In this document: positions 18,568 through 28,267 of the stretch, piece by piece
Layout: every line of letters begins with the position of its first letter
How positions within the stretch are numbered: position 1 is the first letter of the stretch
Assembly: GCA_902521355.1 (NCBI GenBank)
Contig: CABYRT010000004.1
Location: 40,829-104,828, forward strand
DNA from: an uncultured Pelagibacteraceae bacterium
GTDB taxonomy: Bacteria > Pseudomonadota > Alphaproteobacteria > Pelagibacterales > Pelagibacteraceae
Length of the DNA stretch: 64,000 bases
Direction of reading: 5' to 3'
Notes under the pieces: model-generated
What the model saw: the letters and a program-made list of their open reading frames with translations, nothing else
Database searches by the model: none
What the model was told of the DNA's origin: nothing
Translations under genes and position numbers: made by a program

Positions 18568-19355
18568 TTAGCTATGACGAAAATGTTATTTCTATTAGCA
18601 AATTTCAATCCTTCTTGCTTATCTAAAAATATATTTTGACCTGATCTAACAACAATTCCTTTAATATTTGCCTTTTTACAATCTTTTAATGTCTCCAGGC
18701 CAATAGTCGGCAAATCAACACGTAAATCTTGCTTAGATTTAGGCATCTTTAGTAAAAGTTTATTTTTTAGATTATTGTTTCTAATTGATTTTAACATATC
18801 TTTGGTACCTTTTCTTTTTTCGATAGAAATTATCTTCTGGTTATTAATCACTAATGCCTGAATATGATTAAGCGAATTTGTTTTATTCAATATTTGAATA
18901 CCCTTTTTGATAGTAAGTTTATCAGTCATACTAGGTTTCAATTTTGTGTGACATCCTTTGCTTAAAGTTAATTCTGGATTATAAGAATTTAATTTAATAA
19001 CTTTTATTTTATTTTCCGACAATATATTGATCAATTCTTTTAGTATAGCTGCATCTCCTAGTTTAGATGCTCTGATAATTCTAGGGATATAGTAAATACC
19101 TTTAAGATCTAATTTAAGTTTTGACATTCTTGGTTTAACAATATTTCCTGCAAACAAAACTTTTTTACATTTTTTAGATTTAATTAATTCTATTATTTTG
19201 CCAAATTTTCCAATATTGATAAAATAACTATTTTTGTCTTTTTTGAATTTATTATTTTTTGACAAATCAATTATGAAATATTTAATTTTCTTTTTTTTTA
19301 AACTTTTTAGAATTTCTAATGGTAATTTTTTTTCTCCTAAAAATAATCCGATCAT
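18564..19355 (-). CDS. lpxI: UDP-2,3-diacylglucosamine pyrophosphatase LpxI
   Basis: A DUF1009 family protein of 263 aa. LpxI hydrolyses UDP-2,3-diacylglucosamine to lipid X and replaces LpxH in most alphaproteobacteria. Recognisable segments are GLFLGEKKLPLEI at the start, FAGNIVKPRMSKL, SKLGDAAILKELI, KPSMTDKLTIKKGIQIL, VEKRKGT-like IEKRKGTKDML, KQDLRVDLPTIGLETL and GIVVRSGQNIF. It lies between lpxA and lpxB with 4-base overlaps on both sides, the canonical position. Confidence 0.92.
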   Translation of the reverse strand: MIGLFLGEKKLPLEILKSLKKKKIKYFIIDLSKNNKFKKDKNSYFINIGKFGKIIELIKSKKCKKVLFAGNIVKPRMSKLKLDLKGIYYIPRIIRASKLGDAAILKELINILSENKIKVIKLNSYNPELTLSKGCHTKLKPSMTDKLTIKKGIQILNKTNSLNHIQALVINNQKIISIEKRKGTKDMLKSIRNNNLKNKLLLKMPKSKQDLRVDLPTIGLETLKDCKKANIKGIVVRSGQNIFLDKQEGLKFANRNNIFVIAK

Positions 19356-20137
19356 TTAATATTTTCTGGAAGAGATATTGGTCGCTTTTTATCAGAATTT
19401 ATAAAATCAATTACAGTTTTAACATATTTATTCTCTTTCATATCTGTATCTAGATTTTCTACATTTAATCTAAAATTTTGATTACTAAAAACTATATTAT
19501 AAAATTTTTGCAATATTTTGATATCATCATTTGAAACTTTTGCTCTTCTTAGTCCAATAAGATTAAGACCAACTAAATTGTTTCTATTTCCTAATGATAA
19601 ACCAAACGGTATTACATCACTTAAAACACCAGTCATTCCTCCAACCATTGACAAATGTCCTATTCTTGAAAATTGATGAACAGCGCAACTACCTCCAATA
19701 ATGGCATTATCTTCAATTGTAACATGGCCTCCAACTTGAACATTATTTGCTAAAACTATATTATTGCCAATATTACAGTCGTGAGCCACGTGACAATAAA
19801 CCATCAATAAATTATTGCTTCCTATTTTAGTAATTGTACCACCTTGAGATGTACCTGGATTAATATTCACATATTCTCTAAATTTGTTGTTATCACCAAT
19901 AATTATAGAATTCTTTTCGCCTTTATATTTTAAATCTTGGGGATCTGTACCAATTGAAACAAAAGGAAAAATCTCATTATTTTTTCCTATTTTTGTATTC
20001 CCTTTAATACATATATGTGAATGTAGTTTTGAGCCTTCAGCTATTTCAACATCGGGGCCTATTATACAATATGGCCCAATTTCAACATTTTCTGAAATTT
20101 TGGATTTTTTTTCTACTATTGCTGTTTGATGTATCAC
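19352..20137 (-). CDS. lpxA: UDP-GlcNAc O-acyltransferase LpxA
   Basis: First step of lipid A synthesis: transfer of a hydroxyacyl chain from ACP to UDP-GlcNAc. The 261-aa protein is a left-handed beta-helix with many hexapeptide repeats (I-G-x-x-x-x) through about residue 190. His119 in CHVAHDCNIGNN aligns with the catalytic His of E. coli LpxA. GGMTGVLSDVIPFGLSLGNRN marks the end of the helix, followed by a helical C-terminal domain. It overlaps lpxI by 4 bases and is 52 bp downstream of fabZ. Confidence 0.96.
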   Translation of the reverse strand: MIHQTAIVEKKSKISENVEIGPYCIIGPDVEIAEGSKLHSHICIKGNTKIGKNNEIFPFVSIGTDPQDLKYKGEKNSIIIGDNNKFREYVNINPGTSQGGTITKIGSNNLLMVYCHVAHDCNIGNNIVLANNVQVGGHVTIEDNAIIGGSCAVHQFSRIGHLSMVGGMTGVLSDVIPFGLSLGNRNNLVGLNLIGLRRAKVSNDDIKILQKFYNIVFSNQNFRLNVENLDTDMKENKYVKTVIDFINSDKKRPISLPENIK

Positions 20138-20189
20138 ATTTAATTGATAACAAATTATTCTTTAAATGCTTATCAAGAATTACTACTGA

Positions 20190-20642
20190 TTATTTCTTTC
20201 TATCGACAATAGTAGCTGCCCATTGAGCATCAGCCATTTTTTTTCCATTAACTAAAGCTTCTCCTTTGTATTTCCATACTTTTCCATGAGACCTTATAGC
20301 TTCAATATTTAATTCTAATTTACAATCAGGTATTACTGGATTTCTAAATCTGGCTTTGTCGACTGTCATTAAAAAAACTAATTTATTTTCATAAGTTTCT
20401 TTATCAATACCTGCGGCAGTAAGAGCTGCAGCTGCCTGACCAAATGCTTCAACAATTAATACTCCAGGCATAACAGGTTCACCAGGAAAATGTCCTTGAA
20501 CAAAAAAACTATCTTTTTTTACATTTACAACTGCTGTCGCAGATTTAAGTTTTTTAATATTTCTTAATTCATCTATTAATAGCATTGGTTGTCTATGAGG
20601 CAATAAATCCTCTATTTGTTTTTTATTTAAATTCTCTGTCAT
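20190..20642 (-). CDS. fabZ: 3-hydroxyacyl-ACP dehydratase FabZ
   Basis: Hot-dog fold dehydratase of the fatty acid elongation cycle, 150 aa. It has LLPHRQPMLLIDE at residues 13-25, the catalytic His51 in GHFPGEPVMPG and Glu65 in VEAFGQAAA. It competes with LpxA and LpxD for hydroxyacyl-ACP, which fits its position between them. It directly abuts lpxD. Confidence 0.95.
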   Translation of the reverse strand: MTENLNKKQIEDLLPHRQPMLLIDELRNIKKLKSATAVVNVKKDSFFVQGHFPGEPVMPGVLIVEAFGQAAAALTAAGIDKETYENKLVFLMTVDKARFRNPVIPDCKLELNIEAIRSHGKVWKYKGEALVNGKKMADAQWAATIVDRKK

Positions 20643-21617
20643 TCAATTGTCTTTTAAAAATTTTCTAATATCTTTTGCAGGATATCCCATCACTTTGGAA
20701 TTGTCTGGTATATTTTTTATAACTCCACTTCCACCACCAATTTGAACATTATTACCAATTTTTAAATGACCAGAAATACCAGCTTGTCCACCTATTGATA
20801 CGTTGCTACCTATACTAGAGCTGCCAGCAAAACCAACTTGGCCAGTAATAATACAATTTTCTCCAATTTTTACATTATGAGCTATATGAACTTGATTATC
20901 GATAAAAGTGTTTTTGCCTACAACAGTGTCTGAAATAGAACCTCTATCAATATTATTATTGCTCCCTATTTCAACATTATCATTAATTATTACCATGCCA
21001 ACATGAGGATATCTAAAATTTTTATTTTTATCTGGAAAAAAACCAAAACCTTTTTTCCCTATTATTGTACCATCTAATATTCTTACATTATTTCCTATAA
21101 TTGAATTTTTGATTAATACATTATTACCAATAACACAATTTAAACCAATAATTACATTTGACTCAATAATAGTATTGTGACCTATGATAGAATTTTTTCC
21201 TATTTTAACATTTTTACCAATTAATGTATTTATTCCAAATTTAATTTTTTTAAAGTTTTTTTCTATTGGTGCTTTTAGTGAAAAATCGACTGCATCATTT
21301 AAAGAATTTGGATAAAAAAGTTTAGTAACTAATGCAACTGATTTCAAAACATTTTTTACAATAATTGGTTTGCTGTATTTTTTTACAATTTTAAAATATT
21401 TTTTACTTGTTAAAACATATCTAATTTTTGATTTTGATAATAAATCTATATATTTAAGGCTATTGAAGAAGGAAATATCATTTTTAGATCCTTTATCTAA
21501 ATCTAATATATTGTTAATCTTTGGATTATCTTTAATGTTCTTTTCTTTGAGAACTTTAAGAATATCAGACAAATAAATATTATCTCTTTTTTCAAAGAAT
21601 TTATTTTTAATTTTCAT
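20643..21617 (-). CDS. lpxD: UDP-3-O-acylglucosamine N-acyltransferase LpxD
   Basis: Third step of lipid A synthesis, N-acylation of UDP-3-O-acylglucosamine. The 324-aa protein has an N-terminal uridine-binding domain (to about residue 110), then hexapeptide repeats forming the beta-helix. His247 in VHIAHNVKIGEN aligns with the catalytic His of known LpxD. The C-terminus DNSKVMGYPAKDIRKFLK is typical. It overlaps the upstream Skp-like gene by 11 bases. Confidence 0.95.
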   Translation of the reverse strand: MKIKNKFFEKRDNIYLSDILKVLKEKNIKDNPKINNILDLDKGSKNDISFFNSLKYIDLLSKSKIRYVLTSKKYFKIVKKYSKPIIVKNVLKSVALVTKLFYPNSLNDAVDFSLKAPIEKNFKKIKFGINTLIGKNVKIGKNSIIGHNTIIESNVIIGLNCVIGNNVLIKNSIIGNNVRILDGTIIGKKGFGFFPDKNKNFRYPHVGMVIINDNVEIGSNNNIDRGSISDTVVGKNTFIDNQVHIAHNVKIGENCIITGQVGFAGSSSIGSNVSIGGQAGISGHLKIGNNVQIGGGSGVIKNIPDNSKVMGYPAKDIRKFLKDN

Positions 21618-22131
21618 TTGATTTAATTAGATTTTTAGTTTTATCATTAAAAAGTAACAGAATATCATTTGTTATATCTAAATTTTTTATTCCGACCAGT
21701 ACATTTTTTTTTTCAATTACTACTTCTATATTATTTTTTTCTACATATTCTGTTAAAAGAGGATTGAGAATTTTCAAAATTTCTAAACTATATTTTTTTT
21801 TTTCAGCGATTATTGTACTGTTAAATTTTTTTCTTAATGATTGATATTCATTAATTAATAAATTTATTTCATTCAGCTTTTTTTTAATTTCATCTTGATT
21901 TAAAATATTTTTTTGATTGTTGAATTCAGTTTCTTTTTTCTTAATAATTTGTTCTTTATTAATAATTGTTGTTTTATTTTTATCCTGTATTTTTTTTATT
22001 TCTGATTTGTATAATTTTCCTAAATTTGAATTATCTATTATAAACTGAACGTCCAAGTAATTAATATTAGTCTCTGAAAATACTTTATTTGTAAAAAAAA
22101 ATATTAAGAAAATGAAAAGTATTTTTTTCAT
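21607..22131 (-). CDS. skp: OmpH/Skp family periplasmic chaperone
   Basis: A 174-aa secreted protein: signal peptide about residues 1-19 (KKILFIFLIFFFTNKVFSE), then INYLDVQFIIDNSNLGK, a long charged coiled-coil region (about 45-120), and a C-terminal strand region with VEKNNIEVVIEKK. This is the Skp/OmpH layout, a jellyfish-shaped trimer that carries unfolded outer-membrane proteins. It sits directly after bamA and before lpxD, the classic order. Confidence 0.85.
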   Translation of the reverse strand: MKKILFIFLIFFFTNKVFSETNINYLDVQFIIDNSNLGKLYKSEIKKIQDKNKTTIINKEQIIKKKETEFNNQKNILNQDEIKKKLNEINLLINEYQSLRKKFNSTIIAEKKKYSLEILKILNPLLTEYVEKNNIEVVIEKKNVLVGIKNLDITNDILLLFNDKTKNLIKSNEN

Positions 22132-24374
22132 TAAAAGGAAGTACCTATTTGAAATCTAAATTTTTCTGTAACATCGGTTGATGCCTCAGTAATTGGTATT
22201 GCATATGAAAAGGTGAATGGACCAATAGGGCTAAACCAATTTAAAGCAATTCCAGTTGCTGATCTTATTTTATTTGAGTCGAGACTGCTATTATAGTCAA
22301 CTTCCCAAACATTAGCTAAATCAAAAAATAAGTTAAAATCTATACTCTCATTTTCAAAAAATATATTTGGTATAGTTGTATTTAAATTAAGAGATGTAGC
22401 ATAATTTCCTCCAATAAATTGATTTCCATCTTTAGGTCCGATCTTTCCACTTTCAAATCCTCTTAAACGACTGCCAGGGATATAAACTCTTTTAGAAATT
22501 CTTACGTTATCATCTATAGAATTTATAGCTTGTATAAGTAATTTGGCAGAAAGAATAAAATTATCACTTATAGAATGGTAAGCAGCAGTTGAAAATCTAT
22601 TCTCTATAGATAGATCATCTGAGTAAATTGGCAAAGTTTGTGAAAATGAATTTATAAATCCGTCAGTTGGTTGAAAATTTTGATCAAGTTTATTATATTT
22701 CACAACATAAGTAATTAGATTTTCAAAGTAATCACCATCTTGTTTTTTAACAACACTTGTTGCAGTAGAAGATGTTTCAAGATTTTCGTAGAAATTAGAG
22801 ATTTGAATATTTACAAATAGATCGTTCATTTGTTCAAATTCTGTACCTAAAGATAGACCGGTTCTACTTGTTTTATAACCACTTGAGGTCATGAAATCAT
22901 CGGTTGAGCTCTCAATAACTGTTTTTATGGATTTATCTGAATTTTTATAGTTAGGATTTAATACTGAAAACTTACCTTTTATTGAGTCCTCTGTAATAGC
23001 AAGATTTGTATCTAATTTAATACCTAATCCTAGATAATTGTTTTCTTTAATACCTGCTGTTAAAGATGATCCGGTAGTTCCCGTGCCTGCACCAGCAAAA
23101 ATTTCACCTGTTGCTTTTTCTTCAACTGTAATATCTATAATTTTACTTAAATTATTTTTTGATTTTGATTTATATTTAACTTCCTTGAAAATATTTTGAG
23201 ACTTAATATCTTGTATTGATTTTTCAAATAAAATTTTATTAAACGGATCACCTTCGTCTATGATTAATAAATTTCTTATAACTTTTTCATCTGTTATAAA
23301 ATTACCTAATATATTTATTCTTTCAACATAGTTTTTCTTAACATCATCAAGAGTAATTATGACATCGATTAAATTATTATCTTTTAAAATTTCTGTGTAT
23401 GTAGCATTTATAAATATGAAGTCATTTTTTAAAGTGTAATCATTTAATTCATTAATTAAATTTTCCAATTTTTTTTTGGAATATTTTTCTCCTTCAAAAT
23501 CTTTAAACTTTTCCTGAAATATTGCAAAATCTTCAACCTGAATATTGTCAGCTTCTTTAATATTAACATTGTTAAAGAAAAATTTTTTTCCAGAATCAAT
23601 ATTAAATACTAATTCGAATTGATTTTGATCATTAATTATCGCAAAAGTTGACTTAATTTTAACATTATAATATCCCCTATTTCTATAATAATTTTCTAAC
23701 TTAAAAACATCAGCTTTAATTCTATTAGTATCTAAAAACTTATTTCTAGTAATAAACTTCCAAAATTTTGTCTCCTCAGAAATAATTATGTTTCTCAATT
23801 TATTATCTCCAAAAACTTTATTACCAATAAATTTAATTTTATAAATTTTTGCAATTTCTCCTAGATTAAAATCATATGTCAAATCTACAGTATTATTCTC
23901 ATTTTTCTTTGTGAATACGTCAAGTTCAACAAAATAATATCCATAAGATTTTAATATATTTTTTAATAAGTTTATTTGTTCATTAATTTTATTTTCAATT
24001 AATGGATATTTATCAATTTTTGAAGTAATTTCGTTTATTATTTTTCTTAGCTTTTCTTCTTTTACGCCTTTGATTACTATTCTCTGGATAATAGGATTTT
24101 CAATGACATTAATTGTCAAAGTTCCTTGATCTAAAGAAATTTTAATATCTTTAAAATAGTCTGTATAATACAATTCTTTTAAAGCTTCATTTAATTGAAT
24201 TTGATTAACATTTTGACCAATATCGAGATCAGAGAACATTAAAATTGTTTGGTCGGATATTCTATCATTTCCAGTTATATCAAATTTCTTAATTATTTCA
24301 GATTTTGCAAAACATAATAAACTAAAATATAAAACCGTGATTAAAATTGATTTTTTTATATAAATATTAGTCAT
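22131..24374 (-). CDS. bamA: Outer membrane protein assembly factor BamA
   Basis: The essential Omp85 insertase for beta-barrel proteins. The 747-aa precursor has a signal peptide (about 1-25), five POTRA-type repeats (from IIKKFDITGNDRISDQT to about residue 390) and a C-terminal 16-strand barrel that ends in the aromatic GTSF. VYIPGSRLRGFESGKIGP is the conserved VRGF-type loop 6 motif. It overlaps dxr by 8 bases. The site-2 protease gene rseP, usually between dxr and bamA, is missing. Confidence 0.95.
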   Translation of the reverse strand: MTNIYIKKSILITVLYFSLLCFAKSEIIKKFDITGNDRISDQTILMFSDLDIGQNVNQIQLNEALKELYYTDYFKDIKISLDQGTLTINVIENPIIQRIVIKGVKEEKLRKIINEITSKIDKYPLIENKINEQINLLKNILKSYGYYFVELDVFTKKNENNTVDLTYDFNLGEIAKIYKIKFIGNKVFGDNKLRNIIISEETKFWKFITRNKFLDTNRIKADVFKLENYYRNRGYYNVKIKSTFAIINDQNQFELVFNIDSGKKFFFNNVNIKEADNIQVEDFAIFQEKFKDFEGEKYSKKKLENLINELNDYTLKNDFIFINATYTEILKDNNLIDVIITLDDVKKNYVERINILGNFITDEKVIRNLLIIDEGDPFNKILFEKSIQDIKSQNIFKEVKYKSKSKNNLSKIIDITVEEKATGEIFAGAGTGTTGSSLTAGIKENNYLGLGIKLDTNLAITEDSIKGKFSVLNPNYKNSDKSIKTVIESSTDDFMTSSGYKTSRTGLSLGTEFEQMNDLFVNIQISNFYENLETSSTATSVVKKQDGDYFENLITYVVKYNKLDQNFQPTDGFINSFSQTLPIYSDDLSIENRFSTAAYHSISDNFILSAKLLIQAINSIDDNVRISKRVYIPGSRLRGFESGKIGPKDGNQFIGGNYATSLNLNTTIPNIFFENESIDFNLFFDLANVWEVDYNSSLDSNKIRSATGIALNWFSPIGPFTFSYAIPITEASTDVTEKFRFQIGTSF

Positions 24375-25539
24375 AATAGTATTTTAGTTTAGAATTTAAG
24401 TATTTTTTAGTTAAAGTTCTCATTTTTTTTATATCATAAATATTTTTAGGTTTTAATTTATAATATTTCTTAAAATAAGGACTTTTAATTATATTTATTA
24501 AATTTCTTTGGATAGAAACATAGTTTATTGAACCTTTTAAATATTTGTTTACAAGCAAATCATTTATAGTGATCAAAATAGTCTCAAAATATGACGCACT
24601 TTTAGGTAACATTTTAAGTATAGATAAAATTGGAAATTGTTTATCTTTTGGAATATAAAATTTTAAATTATTCAACTTTTCCAAATTATATTTAATAATA
24701 TTATTTGGTAACTTATCCCTTATTCCTAAAGCGTTAGCAATTGGTATAGTCATTTTTGTATCGTGAGCTAGTAATTTTATAATATTTCCCTTGAAAAATA
24801 CAATTGCGTGAACAAATGATGTTGGATGTATTAAAATAGAAATATTTTTATTATCTAAATTAAATATTTTTTTTGCTTCTATATATTCAAGAACTTTATT
24901 CATCATTGTTGATGAATCGATTGAAATTTTTTTTCCCATTTTCCAGTTTGGATGATTTAAAGCATACTTGGGATTAATGTTTTTAATTTTTTTTTTTGAT
25001 TTATTCAGAAATGGACCACCTGAAGCAGTTAAGATAACTTTTTCAATCATATCGTTTTTTTCTGTTTCAATTAATTTCCATATTGAGAAATGCTCTGAAT
25101 CTATTGGAATAAATTTTGTTTTATGTTTATTTAGTTTTTTCTGTATGATTTCCCAGCCACAAATAATGGATTCTTTATTAGCAATCAAAATATTTTTTGA
25201 AAATGGTATTATTTGAAGTGTAGGCTCCAAACCGTCTATTCCTGTGATAGCATTTATAGTATAAGTTATTTTTTTTTTAACGATATTTTGAATATTTTCT
25301 AAACCAAAATATAAATTAATTTTTTTTTCTTTAAATATGTCTTTATATTTCAAGTATTTTTTCTTGTCTGATATTATGACATTTTTAACTTTAAATTTTA
25401 ATGCTTGTTTTAATATTTTGTTAGCGTTTGATTTTGTAGTTAATAGTTCTATTTTAAAATTTTTTCTATTTTTTAATGATAGCAAAGTTGAATATCCTAT
25501 CGATCCAGTGGAACCAAGAATGGCAACATTATAATTCAT
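24367..25539 (-). CDS. dxr: 1-deoxy-D-xylulose 5-phosphate reductoisomerase
   Basis: Second step of the non-mevalonate pathway, converting DXP to MEP with NADPH. The 390-aa protein has the dinucleotide-binding GSTGSIGYSTL (9-19), NAITGIDGLEP, LIANKESIICGW, PIDSEHFSIWKLI (metal site), TASGGPFLN, HPNWKMGKKISIDSSTMMNK and the C-terminal helical domain. It supplies MEP for IspDF at 1488-2588. It overlaps cdsA by 4 bases and bamA by 8. Confidence 0.96.
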   Translation of the reverse strand: MNYNVAILGSTGSIGYSTLLSLKNRKNFKIELLTTKSNANKILKQALKFKVKNVIISDKKKYLKYKDIFKEKKINLYFGLENIQNIVKKKITYTINAITGIDGLEPTLQIIPFSKNILIANKESIICGWEIIQKKLNKHKTKFIPIDSEHFSIWKLIETEKNDMIEKVILTASGGPFLNKSKKKIKNINPKYALNHPNWKMGKKISIDSSTMMNKVLEYIEAKKIFNLDNKNISILIHPTSFVHAIVFFKGNIIKLLAHDTKMTIPIANALGIRDKLPNNIIKYNLEKLNNLKFYIPKDKQFPILSILKMLPKSASYFETILITINDLLVNKYLKGSINYVSIQRNLINIIKSPYFKKYYKLKPKNIYDIKKMRTLTKKYLNSKLKYYYD

Positions 25540-26180
25540 ATTATCATCACCATTATAGAACCTACAGGAATGGATAATATTAGACTGTCAAAACGATCTA
25601 ATAATCCACCATGACCAGGTAGAATTTTTCCTGTATCTTTCAACTTTGCTTTTCTTTTAATAAAAGAAACTAAAAAATCACCAATTTGTGAAAAAGTTGA
25701 AATTATTATTGATAATATAATTAATTCATAGATATTTAAAAAGTTCTTAAAGATAATTAATGATATAACAATTGATAAAATATACGAACCAAACATTCCT
25801 GAATAAGTTTTGTTAGGACTTATTTTAGATATTTTTTTTCCTTTAAATGTTTTGCCAAAAAGATATCCACCTATATCAGATGATATAGCTACAATTATTA
25901 TAAAAAGTAAATACATTTGATCATCGTTTTGGCTGTCTAAAAATGAAAGCCAAACATATAAAGATATATATGATAGCAAAAGTAAAATTATAAATGATAT
26001 AAGTAATAATAATTTTTTTTTTTTAAATAAAATTTTTTTTAGCATACAATAGAATTCAAAAAACATTTGAAAAAGACACAAAATTAAAAAAGAGGTTAAA
26101 ATTATTTGATTAAAAATAGATAATATTAAAGCAATAATAAGAAAAATTGAAGTATAAAACCTTTTTGTAAATTCAGTCAT
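25536..26180 (-). CDS. cdsA: Phosphatidate cytidylyltransferase (CDP-diglyceride synthase)
   Basis: Makes CDP-diacylglycerol for all phospholipid synthesis in the inner membrane. The 214-aa protein is short for the family (E. coli about 285 aa) but keeps several membrane helices, AISSDIGGYLFGKTFKGKKISKISPNKTYSG and the C-terminal signature SFIKRKAKLKDTGKILPGHGGLLDRFDS. The missing length is in the N-terminal membrane segments. It overlaps uppS by 8 bases and dxr by 4. Confidence 0.93.
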   Translation of the reverse strand: MTEFTKRFYTSIFLIIALILSIFNQIILTSFLILCLFQMFFEFYCMLKKILFKKKKLLLLISFIILLLLSYISLYVWLSFLDSQNDDQMYLLFIIIVAISSDIGGYLFGKTFKGKKISKISPNKTYSGMFGSYILSIVISLIIFKNFLNIYELIILSIIISTFSQIGDFLVSFIKRKAKLKDTGKILPGHGGLLDRFDSLILSIPVGSIMVMII

Positions 26181-26856
26181 TCAACCCTCCAAAATTTCTG
26201 TTAATTTTTTTAAATTTTTTGATTATCATTTCATAATCTTTTTCATTAAAATCAGGCCACATCTTTTTAACAAAAAAAATTTCAGAATAAATACACTGCC
26301 ATGTTAAAAAATTACTGATTCTGTTAGTATTCCCAGTTCTAATTAGTATTTCTGGATCCGGTATACCCTTAGTATATAAATTATTATTAATATTTAACTC
26401 ATTTATTATTAATGATTTTTTTTTTAATTTATTTATTGCTGAAATTAATTCTTGTCTTGATCCATAATTTAATGCCATATTAATTTGAATTTTGGAGTTA
26501 AATTTAGTTAGTTTTTCGACTTTTTTTATTTTTGATTTAAGGTTAGATGGAAATTGTCTGATATTTCCAATAATTTTTATTTTAATTTTTTTTTTTATTA
26601 AATTATTAATTTTTTTGTCAATATAATTGGATAATAAATAAAATAAGTAATTAATTTCTTTAATAGGTCTTTTCCAATTTTCAGTTGAGAAAACAAAAAG
26701 GGTTAAATATTTTGTATTATTTTTAATTGCAGCGGTAATAATTTTTTCAACAGCTTTTAAACCTTGTTTATGTCCATAGTTTCTTGAATTTTTTTTTTTC
26801 AATCCCCACCTGCCATTACCATCCATAATTATGGCTACATGTTTGGGTGAAATCAT
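26173..26856 (-). CDS. uppS: Undecaprenyl diphosphate synthase
   Basis: Cis-prenyltransferase that extends farnesyl diphosphate to the C55 carrier lipid for peptidoglycan and LPS. The 227-aa protein has IIMDGNGRWGLKK at residues 9-21 with the catalytic Asp12, GHKQGLKAVE, LTLFVFSTENWKRP, MALNYGSRQELI and DPEILIRTGNTNRISNFLTWQ with the C-terminal acidic region. It overlaps cdsA and frr by 8 and 4 bases, so all three are translationally linked. Confidence 0.95.
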   Translation of the reverse strand: MISPKHVAIIMDGNGRWGLKKKNSRNYGHKQGLKAVEKIITAAIKNNTKYLTLFVFSTENWKRPIKEINYLFYLLSNYIDKKINNLIKKKIKIKIIGNIRQFPSNLKSKIKKVEKLTKFNSKIQINMALNYGSRQELISAINKLKKKSLIINELNINNNLYTKGIPDPEILIRTGNTNRISNFLTWQCIYSEIFFVKKMWPDFNEKDYEMIIKKFKKINRNFGGLND

Positions 26857-27407
26857 ATAGTCATTATTTCTTTTTCTTTTGATGCAACTTTTTCATCAAT
26901 AATCTTAATATTATTATCTGTAAGATCTTGTATTATTTTTTCAAATTTCTTTTCGTCATCTTCTGAAATATCTTTGGACTTTAATAATTTTTTTAATTCA
27001 TCATTAGCTTCCCTTCTAATATTTCTTATTGAAACTTTGCATTTTTCTCCAGTAGATTTTACAATTTTTTTCATTTCAACTCTTCGTTCTTCACTTAAAT
27101 CTGGTATGGGTAATCTTATAAGTTGACCGTCTATTTGTGGATTCAAACCAAGCTCTGATTTTTTAATAGATGAGTCAACCAAAGCGACATTATTTATATC
27201 CCATATTTGTATATTGATAGTTCTCGGTTCTGGAGTAGTTATTGTCCCTAGTTGATTAATTGGTAATTTTTGTCCGTAAACATCGACTTTAATTAAATCT
27301 AGCATGCTTGAATTTGCTCGACCTGTCCTTAAAGAACTTAATTCCTTAGAAAAAACCTCTATTGTTTTTATCATTTTCTGTTGGTAGATTTTTTCTGAAA
27401 ACATCAT
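26853..27407 (-). CDS. frr: Ribosome recycling factor
   Basis: Splits post-termination ribosomes together with EF-G. The 184-aa protein has the three-helix-bundle and beta domains with [43 protein letters not shown] and [39 protein letters not shown]. It overlaps tsf by 4 bases and uppS by 4. UMP kinase (pyrH), which normally sits between tsf and frr, is absent. Confidence 0.96.
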   Translation of the reverse strand: MMFSEKIYQQKMIKTIEVFSKELSSLRTGRANSSMLDLIKVDVYGQKLPINQLGTITTPEPRTINIQIWDINNVALVDSSIKKSELGLNPQIDGQLIRLPIPDLSEERRVEMKKIVKSTGEKCKVSIRNIRREANDELKKLLKSKDISEDDEKKFEKIIQDLTDNNIKIIDEKVASKEKEIMTI

Positions 27408-28255
27408 TCACCAATTTTTATTCTCACAAATTCTTTGATTTCTAGATTTTGGATATTAATTTCGTTTAATATATCTTTAACTTTTTTCTTTGGATCCATA
27501 ACCCAATCTTGTGTCAATAAACTATTTTCTTGTTTAAATTTATTAATTTTACCTAAAGCTATTTTTTTTGCAATTTCTGCTGGTTTACCTGAATTTTTTA
27601 ACTCTTCAGAAATTAATTCTTCCTCTTTATCAATTATTTCTTTTTTTATATTTTCTTGAGTTAAAGCAAGAGGATTTGACGCTGCAATATGCATAGATAG
27701 CTGTTTACCAAAAGTTTTAATTTTATCATTTTGAACAGTCGTTTTTAAAGATACAATTACACCTAATTTAGAGACATTATCCTTTATAATTGAGTGTTGA
27801 TAAATATAGTTGTGACATTCACTGTTATTTATTGTTTTAACTTTTCCAATTGTAATTTTCTCACCTATTTTGGCAATTAATGAAATTAAATTGTCATTAA
27901 CAGTTTTTTCATTTTTCATTTTAAAATTATTTAATTTATCAATATCTGAAGAGCAGTGATTGTTTATTTCACTTAATTCTTTTACAAATGAAATAAAATC
28001 GTCATTTTTTGCAACAAAATCAGTTTCACAATTGATTTCAATTAATGAAGATTTCTCCTCATTGCCACTTATTGCAATTACACCTTCTTTTGCTTCTCTT
28101 GCCATTTTTTTTGATGCTTTTGTAATACCTTTAACTCTTAGAATTTCTACTGCTTTCTCTAAATCGCCTGATGTTTCTTTTAAAGCGGAGTTGCAATCTT
28201 TAAATCCTGCACCTGTTATACGTCTAAGCTCTTTAACTTTTTCAATTTGACTCAT
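27404..28255 (-). CDS. tsf: Elongation factor Ts
   Basis: Guanine-nucleotide exchange factor for EF-Tu. The 283-aa protein has the N-terminal UBA-like domain with [18 protein letters not shown] and [15 protein letters not shown], then the conserved [15 protein letters not shown]. The C-terminal half carries [12 protein letters not shown]. It follows rpsB by 12 bp and overlaps frr by 4 bases. Confidence 0.96.
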   Translation of the reverse strand: MSQIEKVKELRRITGAGFKDCNSALKETSGDLEKAVEILRVKGITKASKKMAREAKEGVIAISGNEEKSSLIEINCETDFVAKNDDFISFVKELSEINNHCSSDIDKLNNFKMKNEKTVNDNLISLIAKIGEKITIGKVKTINNSECHNYIYQHSIIKDNVSKLGVIVSLKTTVQNDKIKTFGKQLSMHIAASNPLALTQENIKKEIIDKEEELISEELKNSGKPAEIAKKIALGKINKFKQENSLLTQDWVMDPKKKVKDILNEINIQNLEIKEFVRIKIGE

Positions 28256-28267
28256 TTAAGATATGTT

